Of a stretch of 12,642 bases of DNA, positions 1-4,695 are shown one piece after another. The translations under genes and the position numbers were made by a program. Under the pieces are notes generated by a model. It was not told the DNA's origin. It saw only the letters and a list, made by a program, of their open reading frames with translations, and made no database searches. Position 1 is the stretch's first letter. Each line of letters starts with the position of its first letter. Location: assembly GCA_947565915.1 (NCBI GenBank), contig CANOHY010000043.1, positions 1 to 12,642 on the forward strand, given 5' to 3'. Origin of the DNA: an uncultured Eggerthellaceae bacterium. Lineage in GTDB: Bacteria; Actinomycetota; Coriobacteriia; Coriobacteriales; Eggerthellaceae.

Positions 1-48
1 CGACCACCGAGATCTACACTCTTTCCCTACACGACGCTCTTCCGATCT
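1..48 (+). other. Illumina P5 universal adapter contamination
   Basis: These 48 bases match the 3' 48 nt of the Illumina TruSeq universal (P5) adapter, ending in the canonical GCTCTTCCGATCT. No i5 index separates the flow-cell part from the read-1 primer part, which indicates a single-index library. This is synthetic sequence carried into the contig, not genome. True insert begins at base 49. Confidence 0.97.
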
Positions 49-91
49 AAATGCCAAATATTGCACTGTGTGAGTGCAATATTTGGCATTT
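49..91. repeat. Perfect inverted repeat, 19-bp arms with 5-nt loop
   Basis: Arms 49-67 and 73-91 are perfect reverse complements around the loop GTGTG. On the + strand the arm is followed by a T-run (89-94), so it resembles an intrinsic terminator. It could end transcription of a rightward gene lost beyond the contig edge, or act for the leftward hepT transcript. The outer edge of the arm coincides exactly with the adapter junction. A fold-back library artefact that extended a shorter natural palindrome therefore cannot be excluded. Confidence 0.6.
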
Positions 92-93
92 TT

Positions 94-110
94 TGCACTG
101 CGGGAGTGCA
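94..110. repeat. Second TGCACT-N5-AGTGCA palindrome
   Basis: TGCACT (94-99), a 5-nt loop GCGGG and AGTGCA (105-110) repeat the core of the preceding palindrome (TGCACT 62-67, AGTGCA 73-78). The two centres are about 32 bp apart, close to three helical turns. It lies 33 bp beyond the hepT stop codon. It may be a paired operator site or a compound terminator; the sequence alone does not decide. Confidence 0.5.
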
Positions 111-142
111 TTTTGAAATTGATTGTGTGGGGCGAAGACGCC

Positions 143-496
143 TTAATCTTCCGAAAGGAAATGCTCCTCGCAGAAACTGCGCAACGGAGGGATGTAGTTC
201 TCCATGGCATCCCAGGCTATTTCGGCATCGAAGCTGTCGTAGCCATGAACCAGATGGCAGCGCATTCCATATATCGCATGCCAATCGATCTGCGCATGCG
301 CGCCTTTGAATTCGTCGGAGAGCCGATGAACCGCCTCCCCGATTTGGATCAGACAAAGCGCACAGCTATCCTGGAACGGCGCGCTGCCTTGAAAGGTTGC
401 GAAATCGTCCTGGAAATGACTTCGATTCGCATCGAGGCGTCGGCAGTAATGCAGAATGAGACCAAGCTGGTCGTTATCGCGCTCAGCCTGCCGCAT
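143..496 (-). CDS. hepT: HepT-like HEPN-domain RNase toxin (DUF86 family)
   Basis: Predicted 117-aa HEPN-domain toxin of a HEPN/MNT toxin-antitoxin pair. In characterised HepT proteins the RX4HXY motif is the ribonuclease active site, and the partner nucleotidyltransferase silences the toxin by AMPylating the motif tyrosine. That motif is present intact here: R79, H84 and Y86, within the segment RCHLVHGY. The remainder is mostly helical, with a conserved-looking QIGEAVHRLS helix around residues 51-60, and the length is normal for the family. I chose the ATG at 496 over a TTG three codons upstream because an AGG stands about 9 nt before it. The gene overlaps the end of the upstream nucleotidyltransferase gene by 14 nt, so the two are probably translationally coupled. 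The toxin role is inferred from the family; the motif is seen. Confidence 0.9.
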   Translation of the reverse strand: MRQAERDNDQLGLILHYCRRLDANRSHFQDDFATFQGSAPFQDSCALCLIQIGEAVHRLSDEFKGAHAQIDWHAIYGMRCHLVHGYDSFDAEIAWDAMENYIPPLRSFCEEHFLSED

Positions 497-941
497 AGAG
501 CACAACCTCGTCTTCGCGAATCCGCTTCAAGAGCCGCTCGCTTGCACCTGCCGTGGTAACCACATCCACCTTGCGTCCGAGCTTCTCGGCAAGCTTGTCT
601 TGGAAATCAAGGACCTGCATGCCCTTGATGTTGCCCTTATCCAGCAAGATGTCCACGTCGCTTTCTGGCGTTTCCTCGCCACGTGCGAACGAGCCGAACA
701 GCGACACCTTGGCAGCTCCATACTCCTTCGCAAGGCTAACCACGTAGTACTCGATGGTTTCCCTCGTGAGCTGCCCGGCGTTTTGCGCTGCCGACTCAAC
801 GAGCTGCTCGACGAAGCTCGAGCGTGTCGCAACCTGGCGCCCCGAGCGTCCCGAAGCGCGGTCTTGGCTCGCCTGCCGTGCAACCAGAGCGTCAAGCTTG
901 GCGAGCGTAGCGTCTTTCATATAGAGGGAAATCGTGGGCAT
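483..941 (-). CDS. mntA: MntA-type minimal nucleotidyltransferase antitoxin with N-terminal ribbon-helix-helix domain
   Basis: Predicted 152-aa antitoxin partner of the downstream HEPN toxin. Residues 80-97 carry the minimal nucleotidyltransferase signature GSX10DXD exactly: G83-S84, ten residues, then D95-V-D97. A third acidic residue lies in KVDVVT (D126). In characterised pairs this enzyme transfers AMP to the HEPN tyrosine. Unusually, residues 1-52 look like a ribbon-helix-helix DNA-binding domain: strand PTISLYM, helix DATLAKLDALVAR, a long basic loop (about 24-40), then helix SSFVEQLVESA. The ATG at 941 is preceded by GGAG at a good distance. The reading frame stays open upstream to 1046, but that part is Arg/Ala/Ser-rich and does not resemble the fold. 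A DNA-binding domain inside the antitoxin suggests direct autorepression at the AT-rich promoter upstream. Confidence 0.88.
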   Translation of the reverse strand: MPTISLYMKDATLAKLDALVARQASQDRASGRSGRQVATRSSFVEQLVESAAQNAGQLTRETIEYYVVSLAKEYGAAKVSLFGSFARGEETPESDVDILLDKGNIKGMQVLDFQDKLAEKLGRKVDVVTTAGASERLLKRIREDEVVLYAAG

Positions 942-1068
942 GCTCACTCCGTTGCGCCTCTTTGCGCTGCGCCGTGCTGCGCTTTGCGCCTTCCGGGTAG
1001 CGATACGTCGCACCGAATCGCCACGCTGAGCTGCACTATGTCGCATCGCATCGCGGCACGTTGCATCT

Positions 1069-1098
1069 TCTAATAGATTATATATTAGATATTAACAA
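1069..1098 (-). promoter_or_regulatory. Promoter with inverted repeat upstream of the mntA-hepT pair
   Basis: This is an AT-rich island in otherwise GC-rich DNA. On the - strand, TTGTTA (1098-1093) stands 17 nt before TATTAG (1075-1070), a plausible -35/-10 pair; TATAAT (1082-1077) also lies here. An inverted repeat TCTAATA (1069-1075) / TATTAGA (1083-1089) with a 7-nt centre overlaps the -10 region, the expected place for an operator of a ribbon-helix-helix repressor. The implied leader to the ATG at 941 is about 120 nt and GC-rich, with repeated GCGCAAAG words. Inference from sequence only. Confidence 0.5.
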
Positions 1099-1147
1099 GA
1101 TAAGCGAGGCCCGTAAAGGGGAAGCAAGGATACCTCCCCGAGGCGCT

Positions 1148-2230
1148 CTAGCAGATGCGGGGAAGCTGTTCGCCCACCAGCATGTCCAAGATGCGACGGC
1201 CACCGAAGGCGTTGCGCACGTACACCCTGGCATCGTGCTCGGAAGAGGCCGTTGCTACCTCGCCGACGATCGCCGCATCGCGCCCGTATTCGCTCGCACG
1301 CATGGCCTCGAGCGCAACTTCGGCGGCTTCGGGTGCCACCACGCATACCATCTTTCCCTCGTTTGCCACCTGCAGCACGTCATAGCCCAACATGTCGCAC
1401 GCGCCCAGCACGCAGTCTTTCACCGGAACAGCTTCTTCGTCTATCGTGATGTCCACATGCGACTGGCTTGCAAGCTCATTCAAGGTAGAGGCAAGTCCGC
1501 CGCGAGTCGGATCGCGGAAGCAACGAACCGGTGCTGCGCCCGCAGTTGCATCCGCCCTTGCGCCCTCGTTCGCCGCCTCGAGCGAACCCGTAGCCACCAG
1601 CACGTCGTGGATCATATGGTTAAGCGGTGCGGCATCGCTTTCGATGGGCGCCGAGAACGAAAGCGATTCCCGGCAGCTCATGATGGCTATGCCGTGGTCG
1701 CCCAAAGTGCCGCTGACCAGCACCTTGTCGCCCGGCTGGCAACGGGCACCGCTCAAGCGCAGCCCTCCAGGCAGCCGGCCGATGCCTGCCGTGTTGATGA
1801 ACACGCCGTCTGCCAGGCCCTTGTTCACCACCTTGGTGTCGCCGGTCACGATGCGCACGTCGGCCTCGCGCGCTGCCTGGGCCATGCTTGCGCAGATGCG
1901 CTTTAGATCAGCGATAGGAAAGCCTTCTTCCAATACGAAGCCGCAGCTTAAGTAAAGCGGTCGAGCGCCGCTGGTTGCCACGTCGTTCACCGTGCCGCAC
2001 ACGGCCAAGCGGCCTATGTCGCCACCAGGAAAGAAATGCGGGGTCACCACGAAGCTGTCGGTAGAGAATGCCACCTGCGCGCCGGGAGCTGCGTCACCAA
2101 GCGCGAGCACCGCAGCATCGTCACCTGCGAGCAGCTCGTCGCTGCCATAGGCCTCGAAGAAGACCTCGTCGACGATCCGCTTCATCATCGAACCGCCACT
2201 ACCGTGACCCAGCATTACGCACTCGTCCAT
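1148..2230 (-). CDS. hypE: Hydrogenase maturation factor HypE (carbamoyl dehydratase)
   Basis: HypE makes the cyanide ligands of the [NiFe]-hydrogenase active site. Its C-terminal cysteine receives a carbamoyl group from HypF, dehydrates it to thiocyanate with ATP, and passes the cyanide to the HypC-HypD iron. At 360 aa this is a typical full-length member. Visible signatures are HGSGG (residues 9-13), GDDAAVL (36-42), the AIRS/PurM-like block FFPGGDIGRLAVCGTVNDVA (66-85), DPTRGGLA (240-247) and the essential terminal PRIC, with Cys360 as the last residue. Residues about 216-236 form a Gly/Ala-rich low-complexity insert. A GGAAGG Shine-Dalgarno 7 nt before the ATG supports the start. No other hyp gene or hydrogenase subunit is in the window, so its partners must lie elsewhere. 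A nikR-like gene on the same strand 1 kb upstream fits a nickel theme. Confidence 0.96.
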   Translation of the reverse strand: MDECVMLGHGSGGSMMKRIVDEVFFEAYGSDELLAGDDAAVLALGDAAPGAQVAFSTDSFVVTPHFFPGGDIGRLAVCGTVNDVATSGARPLYLSCGFVLEEGFPIADLKRICASMAQAAREADVRIVTGDTKVVNKGLADGVFINTAGIGRLPGGLRLSGARCQPGDKVLVSGTLGDHGIAIMSCRESLSFSAPIESDAAPLNHMIHDVLVATGSLEAANEGARADATAGAAPVRCFRDPTRGGLASTLNELASQSHVDITIDEEAVPVKDCVLGACDMLGYDVLQVANEGKMVCVVAPEAAEVALEAMRASEYGRDAAIVGEVATASSEHDARVYVRNAFGGRRILDMLVGEQLPRIC

Positions 2231-2288
2231 TGCCGTGCCTTCCTTTTCCTAACCGCCCGATTAGCCAACGGTTGCGCTACGGCGCACC

Positions 2289-2297
2289 ATCTTAGCA
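2289..2297 (-). promoter_or_regulatory. Possible extended -10 promoter for hypE
   Basis: On the - strand TGCTAAGAT reads as an extended -10 element (TG-N-TAAGAT), about 60 nt before the hypE ATG. No good -35 is visible, as is common for extended -10 promoters. The strong terminator of the upstream ferredoxin gene means hypE probably needs its own promoter here. The segment between (about 2340-2390) holds only a weak degenerate repeat of GCTYGAGTCGC. Confidence 0.3.
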
Positions 2298-2412
2298 TGG
2301 GCATGTTTCGCAGCATCCCTGGGAAAAATGCGACCTTTGCCGCCATTGAACCGCTTGAGTCGCCTGAACCACTTGAAGCGCTCGAGTCGCAATTTGTTAG
2401 GCCTTATGCAAC

Positions 2413-2437
2413 AAAAAGGCGGAAGAACTTCCGCCTT
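2413..2437 (-). terminator. Intrinsic terminator of the ferredoxin gene
   Basis: Read on the - strand, a 10-bp GC-rich stem (2437-2428 pairing with 2425-2416; core GGCGGAAG/CTTCCGCC) with a 2-nt TT loop is followed by a T-run (2417-2413). It lies about 65 bp past the ferredoxin stop codon and upstream of hypE, so it separates the two transcripts. The stem-plus-T-run form is textbook and clear in the sequence. Confidence 0.9.
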
Positions 2438-2502
2438 CGCTCCATAGGTTATTGAATTGGAGTCTCGCCTTTGCGCCATGCGTCGTGCATGCCGCGCGCG
2501 AG

Positions 2503-2691
2503 CTAATCCTCGGCAATCTCCGTGATGGCACCCATGGGGCACTCTTCCAGGCACTCGCCGCAGCCGATGCAGGAGTCCTCGTTTTCCACCACGGCCACGC
2601 TGCCCTCAACCGCCAATACGTCCTGCGGGCAGGCGTCAACGCAGATGCCGCAGCCAATGCATTCGTCCTCGTTGATAATGGGATGAGCCAT
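2503..2691 (-). CDS. 2[4Fe-4S] bacterial-type ferredoxin
   Basis: A 62-aa soluble electron carrier. Two CX2CX2CX3CP motifs are seen: C11, C14, C17, C21 followed by P22, and C41, C44, C47, C51 followed by P52. This is the pattern binding two low-potential [4Fe-4S] clusters. Length and spacing are standard for clostridial-type ferredoxins, with no extra histidine or zinc-binding extension. It is acidic, as expected for interaction with redox partners. AGGAAGG 7 nt before the ATG supports the start. It is monocistronic by context: it has its own promoter candidate upstream and a strong terminator downstream. Its position next to hypE is suggestive of hydrogen or other anaerobic redox metabolism, but the actual electron donor and acceptor cannot be told from the window. 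Confidence 0.96.
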   Translation of the reverse strand: MAHPIINEDECIGCGICVDACPQDVLAVEGSVAVVENEDSCIGCGECLEECPMGAITEIAED

Positions 2692-2737
2692 AAGACAACC
2701 TTCCTGTCGAACCTATCTCTCTCAAACCTATGGCCGC

Positions 2738-2765
2738 AATATACCTAAAAGCCACAGCAATGCAA
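2738..2765 (-). promoter_or_regulatory. Promoter of the ferredoxin gene
   Basis: On the - strand TTGCAT (2765-2760) precedes TATATT (2743-2738) with a 16-nt spacer; the -10 matches consensus at five of six positions. The inferred start of transcription near 2731 gives a leader of about 40 nt containing the AGGAAGG ribosome site. No terminator for the upstream membrane-protein gene is seen in the 107-bp gap, so readthrough is possible. Confidence 0.5.
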
Positions 2766-2798
2766 GAGCTTGCGATGGATATATCAGGCGGGCGGGAT

Positions 2799-3251
2799 TC
2801 AGAACCGGGGTTGGGCATCGCCGCCGGCTCGCAGCTTGGTTGCCCGCAAGGCGACGAGAGCCGCAACCTCGATCGCCAAACCAGCAGCATCGAAGGCTAT
2901 GAAGCGCACGATGCTCTCGGCCAGCAGCGCAAAGCCGCTCGTTGGCAAGCTCGCCAGGATGATGCTCTCGCCTACCAGCCCGATGGCCTGCTGCGCCACA
3001 ATGATGATTCCCAGCACGGGCCAACGCCTCGGTTTCACGATGAACAAGGGGTAGGTCGCATTCCACATGAGGAAGACCACGCCCATCCCGCGCAACGCCA
3101 CCGCGCCTTCCACGCCACTCAGCTGGTATGCGCCCATGTAGCTCGCTGGCGCCACGACGAACTGCAACGCGCACAGCACGTTCCACGCGAACACCACCGC
3201 GAAGCCGACGCGTGCCAGGCGCGACGCCCAATCTGCCTTGCGAGCAGCCAC
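2799..3251 (-). CDS. Four-helix integral membrane protein, unrecognised family
   Basis: A 150-aa hydrophobic protein with four predicted membrane segments, at about residues 13-34, 49-71, 78-100 and 107-136. The first two are joined by a short loop, and a positively charged KPRRW turn follows the second helix. A Gly/Met-rich stretch, VEGAVALRGMGVVFLMWN (47-64), looks like a packed conserved core. The start is GTG, preceded at short distance by AAGGGAG. It is the last gene of a probable operon: the nikR-like stop is 35 bp upstream, on the same strand. That context allows a role in nickel or metal handling, but no metal-binding His/Cys motif stands out and it does not look like a known Ni permease. 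The overall shape is reminiscent of small DoxX-like four-helix proteins. Function unknown. Confidence 0.8.
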   Translation of the reverse strand: MAARKADWASRLARVGFAVVFAWNVLCALQFVVAPASYMGAYQLSGVEGAVALRGMGVVFLMWNATYPLFIVKPRRWPVLGIIIVAQQAIGLVGESIILASLPTSGFALLAESIVRFIAFDAAGLAIEVAALVALRATKLRAGGDAQPRF

Positions 3252-3286
3252 TAGACTCCCTTGTTTACCTGCATTTGATTGCTGCT

Positions 3287-3772
3287 TCAGATCATCTGAC
3301 CGGTGGTGGTAACCACCAAGCCACCATTCTTCACGCCTTTTGCACCAAGAATCTTATCCGAGACGTCGCGAATATCCGTGCTCTCCCCGCGCAGGATTAT
3401 CACCTCGAGGCAATTGTCCGCGTCGAGGTGCACATGCGTGGTGGCCACGATCAGCCCCACGTAGGCGTGCTGGATGCGATGCAGCGTTTCCTGCACGTCG
3501 GCCGCGTGATGTCCATACACGATTGTCAGCGTGCCCATAACCTCTGTGCCAGGCAGCTCGGCATCTTCGTGGATGAGCGCGTCGCGCACCAGGTCGCGCA
3601 CCACCTCGCTGCGGTTCTTGGTCACGCCGCGGCGCGCCACCAGCGCGTCGAAGCGCATGAGCAGCTCCTCGGGCATGGCCACCGAGAAGCGCATGAGCGG
3701 GCCGCACTCGCTTTCATGGGCGTGCGCGCCCTCTACGTGCGCGCCCTCTACGTGCGCGCCTTCGGCCGTCAT
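3287..3772 (-). CDS. nikR: NikR-type nickel-responsive transcriptional regulator with His-rich N-terminal extension
   Basis: NikR senses Ni(II) and, when loaded, binds operator DNA to repress nickel uptake or related genes. In this 161-aa protein residues 27-66 form the ribbon-helix-helix domain (MRFSVAMPEELLMRFDAL onwards, with the RSEVVRDL helix). Residues 78-159 form the ACT-like nickel-binding domain. All four residues of the high-affinity square-planar site of E. coli NikR align: H102 (H76), H113 (H87), H115 (H89) and C121 (C95), within QHAY and THVHLDADNC. Residues 1-26 are an unusual extension built of GAHVE repeats and rich in His. The start is uncertain. The ATG at 3772 lies 2 nt after the upstream stop, suggesting coupling, but has a weak Shine-Dalgarno; the ATG at 3694 would give a standard-length NikR. 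The gene sits second in a three-gene cluster. Confidence 0.9.
   Translation of the reverse strand: MTAEGAHVEGAHVEGAHAHESECGPLMRFSVAMPEELLMRFDALVARRGVTKNRSEVVRDLVRDALIHEDAELPGTEVMGTLTIVYGHHAADVQETLHRIQHAYVGLIVATTHVHLDADNCLEVIILRGESTDIRDVSDKILGAKGVKNGGLVVTTTGQMI
3721..3760. repeat. 15-bp tandem repeat encoding GAHVE in the nikR-like N-terminus
   Basis: GCGCCCTCTACGTGC occurs at 3726-3740 and identically at 3741-3755, with partial units at 3721-3725 and 3756-3760. On the coding (-) strand each unit encodes the pentapeptide GAHVE. The period is a multiple of three, so copy-number change would lengthen or shorten the His-bearing extension without a frameshift. Confidence 0.9.
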
Positions 3773-3774
3773 GG

Positions 3775-4029
3775 CTACACCAAGCTCACTTGCACGCCCG
3801 ATGCAGCCTGGGCGTCATCTTCCAGCTGATCTTTCGCGTCGGCAAGCAGCGCCCGCGCGTCGTCCAGCACCTCTTGAACGCGATGCAGCGTTTCACCGAC
3901 GCTCGCGAAGCCAGCGTCCTGCGCTTGATGCGCAAGGTTGTGTGCCCAGCGCCGCTCCAGCTTGATGTGGTCGTCGACCTGCTCGATCATCTGGTCGAAC
4001 TGACCTATGTTTATGCCGTTCGTGCACAT
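3775..4029 (-). CDS. Small helical protein of unknown function, first gene of the nikR-like operon
   Basis: An 84-aa protein I do not recognise. It appears almost wholly helical: residues 9-38 (FDQMIEQVDDHIKLERRWAH region) and 43-75 read as two amphipathic helices joined by a Gly-containing turn, suggesting a helical hairpin. It has five His residues only if the segment 21-49 is counted together with H30, H34 and H49, and one Cys (C2); there is no classical metal motif. The ATG at 4029 has GAAGGG about 4 nt upstream. The reading frame continues far upstream without a likely start or sensible composition. The stop codon is 2 nt before the nikR-like ATG, so coupled translation is likely. Its ETLHRVQ heptapeptide resembles ETLHRIQ in NikR, with 15 identical bases. 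A partner or cofactor role with the regulator is a guess from context. Confidence 0.78.
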   Translation of the reverse strand: MCTNGINIGQFDQMIEQVDDHIKLERRWAHNLAHQAQDAGFASVGETLHRVQEVLDDARALLADAKDQLEDDAQAASGVQVSLV

Positions 4030-4053
4030 GATGCCCTTCTTTCGTCTCTGGGC

Positions 4054-4106
4054 GTAACATTTTCTTTGCATTTGGTAACATACCAGGATGTAGTGCGGTT
4101 TCGCAA
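4054..4106 (-). promoter_or_regulatory. Promoter of the nikR-like operon with GTAACAT direct repeats (possible operator)
   Basis: On the - strand TTGCGA (4106-4101) precedes TATGTT (4082-4077) with an 18-nt spacer, giving a predicted start near 4070. On the + strand GTAACAT occurs twice, at 4054-4060 and 4075-4081, exactly 21 bp apart (N14 spacer). One copy overlaps the -10 and the other lies just downstream of the start. Some NikR operators are GTGTTAC-N13/14-GTAACAC inverted repeats. Here the half-sites are similar and equally spaced but in direct orientation, so NikR binding is only a hypothesis. The 92-bp region is shared with the divergent gene at 4122. Confidence 0.4.
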
Positions 4107-4121
4107 GCAAAGGTGCAGGCA

Positions 4122-4574
4122 ATGGCAGGAAAATCGCTGTATAGCGCAGCAGCGCAAGAGGTCTTCGAGTTGTTCGACGACTATATCGAGGGCGCATTCG
4201 ACCGGCCATTTCTGGTAGTGTGCTCACAAGAACTCGACGATGCGGCGACAACCGCTATCGAGAAATCGCTCGCGGCGCTTGGCTTCGCCTCGCCTGCTTA
4301 CTCGCTTGTTCGACTCGACCCCGAAGAGGCGCCCTGCGCGCTCGACGAGCAAGCGGCCCTGCTGCTCATAGAGGGCATCGACCCGCTTCACGTGATATGC
4401 ACCGATGCGCGCGCTGGAGATGTGCTGGGCAAAGCCTACCGCACGAAGCTGGCGCCCAATGCGGTCGTGCGCCTGTGGGGGCGAACGGGAGTTGCTTTTG
4501 ACGACCTAGGCGCGCTGATTGGCACGGAAGCTGGCAAGCGCACTGCTTGGGAACTCCTCAAGGCCCTGCGATAG
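4122..4574 (+). CDS. Conserved-looking soluble protein of unknown function
   Basis: A 150-aa protein not recognised from its sequence. It is acidic, Ala/Leu-rich and lacks signal peptide, membrane segment, Cys clusters or nucleotide-binding loops. The arrangement looks alpha/beta: an N-terminal helix (about 5-25), a strand FLVVCS, helices around 38-55, a strand LLLIEGI (about 86-92), strand LHVICTDA, and a C-terminal basic helix region, GKAYRTKLAPNAVVRLWGR, with a terminal helix. The ATG at 4122 has AAAGG about 8 nt upstream; a GTG at 4113 in the same frame lies on top of that ribosome site and is less likely. It is transcribed divergently from the nikR-like operon across a 92-bp gap, so it may share the regulator. 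It is convergent with the coiled-coil gene downstream. Function unknown. Confidence 0.8.
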   Translation: MAGKSLYSAAAQEVFELFDDYIEGAFDRPFLVVCSQELDDAATTAIEKSLAALGFASPAYSLVRLDPEEAPCALDEQAALLLIEGIDPLHVICTDARAGDVLGKAYRTKLAPNAVVRLWGRTGVAFDDLGALIGTEAGKRTAWELLKALR

Positions 4575-4583
4575 ACAGGAAAA

Positions 4584-4684
4584 CAGGGCAGGAAACAAGG
4601 GGTCAGGGCAGGAGACAAAATGCCCTGACCCCTTGTCTCCTGCCCTGACCCCTCTGGCTCCCTCAGGCGCTTCGGCCCGACCCC
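4584..4684. repeat. REP-like inverted repeat cluster between convergent genes
   Basis: A GGGGTCAGGGC-type core recurs: + orientation at 4599-4609, and - orientation at 4622-4632, 4642-4652 and, degenerate, 4674-4684. A perfect 21-bp inverted repeat joins 4598-4618 to 4633-4653 with a 14-nt loop. An alternative perfect 16-bp hairpin joins 4595-4610 to 4621-4636; the two are mutually exclusive. CAGGGCAGGARACAA also repeats in tandem with a 20-bp period (4584, 4604). There is no T-run, so it is not a textbook intrinsic terminator, although it could stop transcription from both sides. It resembles repetitive extragenic palindromes, which only a genome-wide copy count can confirm. Confidence 0.8.
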
Positions 4685-4695
4685 TCTGTCTGCCT

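Noticed and set aside
942..1046. Upstream in-frame extension of the nucleotidyltransferase antitoxin (35 residues, Arg/Ala/Ser-rich)
   Set aside because: A good Shine-Dalgarno precedes the ATG at 941, the fold begins there, and the extension looks like translated leader sequence with repeated words.
1061..1906. Long open frame on the + strand antisense to hypE
   Set aside because: Composition and motifs belong entirely to hypE on the other strand; no ribosome site or recognisable domain on the + strand.
2347..2388. Tandem repeat of about 18 bp around GCTTGAGTCGC upstream of hypE
   Set aside because: Only two to two and a half poorly matched units; not convincing as a functional repeat.
4584..4690. 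CRISPR array
   Set aside because: Copies are inverted relative to each other, short and irregularly spaced, with no unique spacers and no cas genes.
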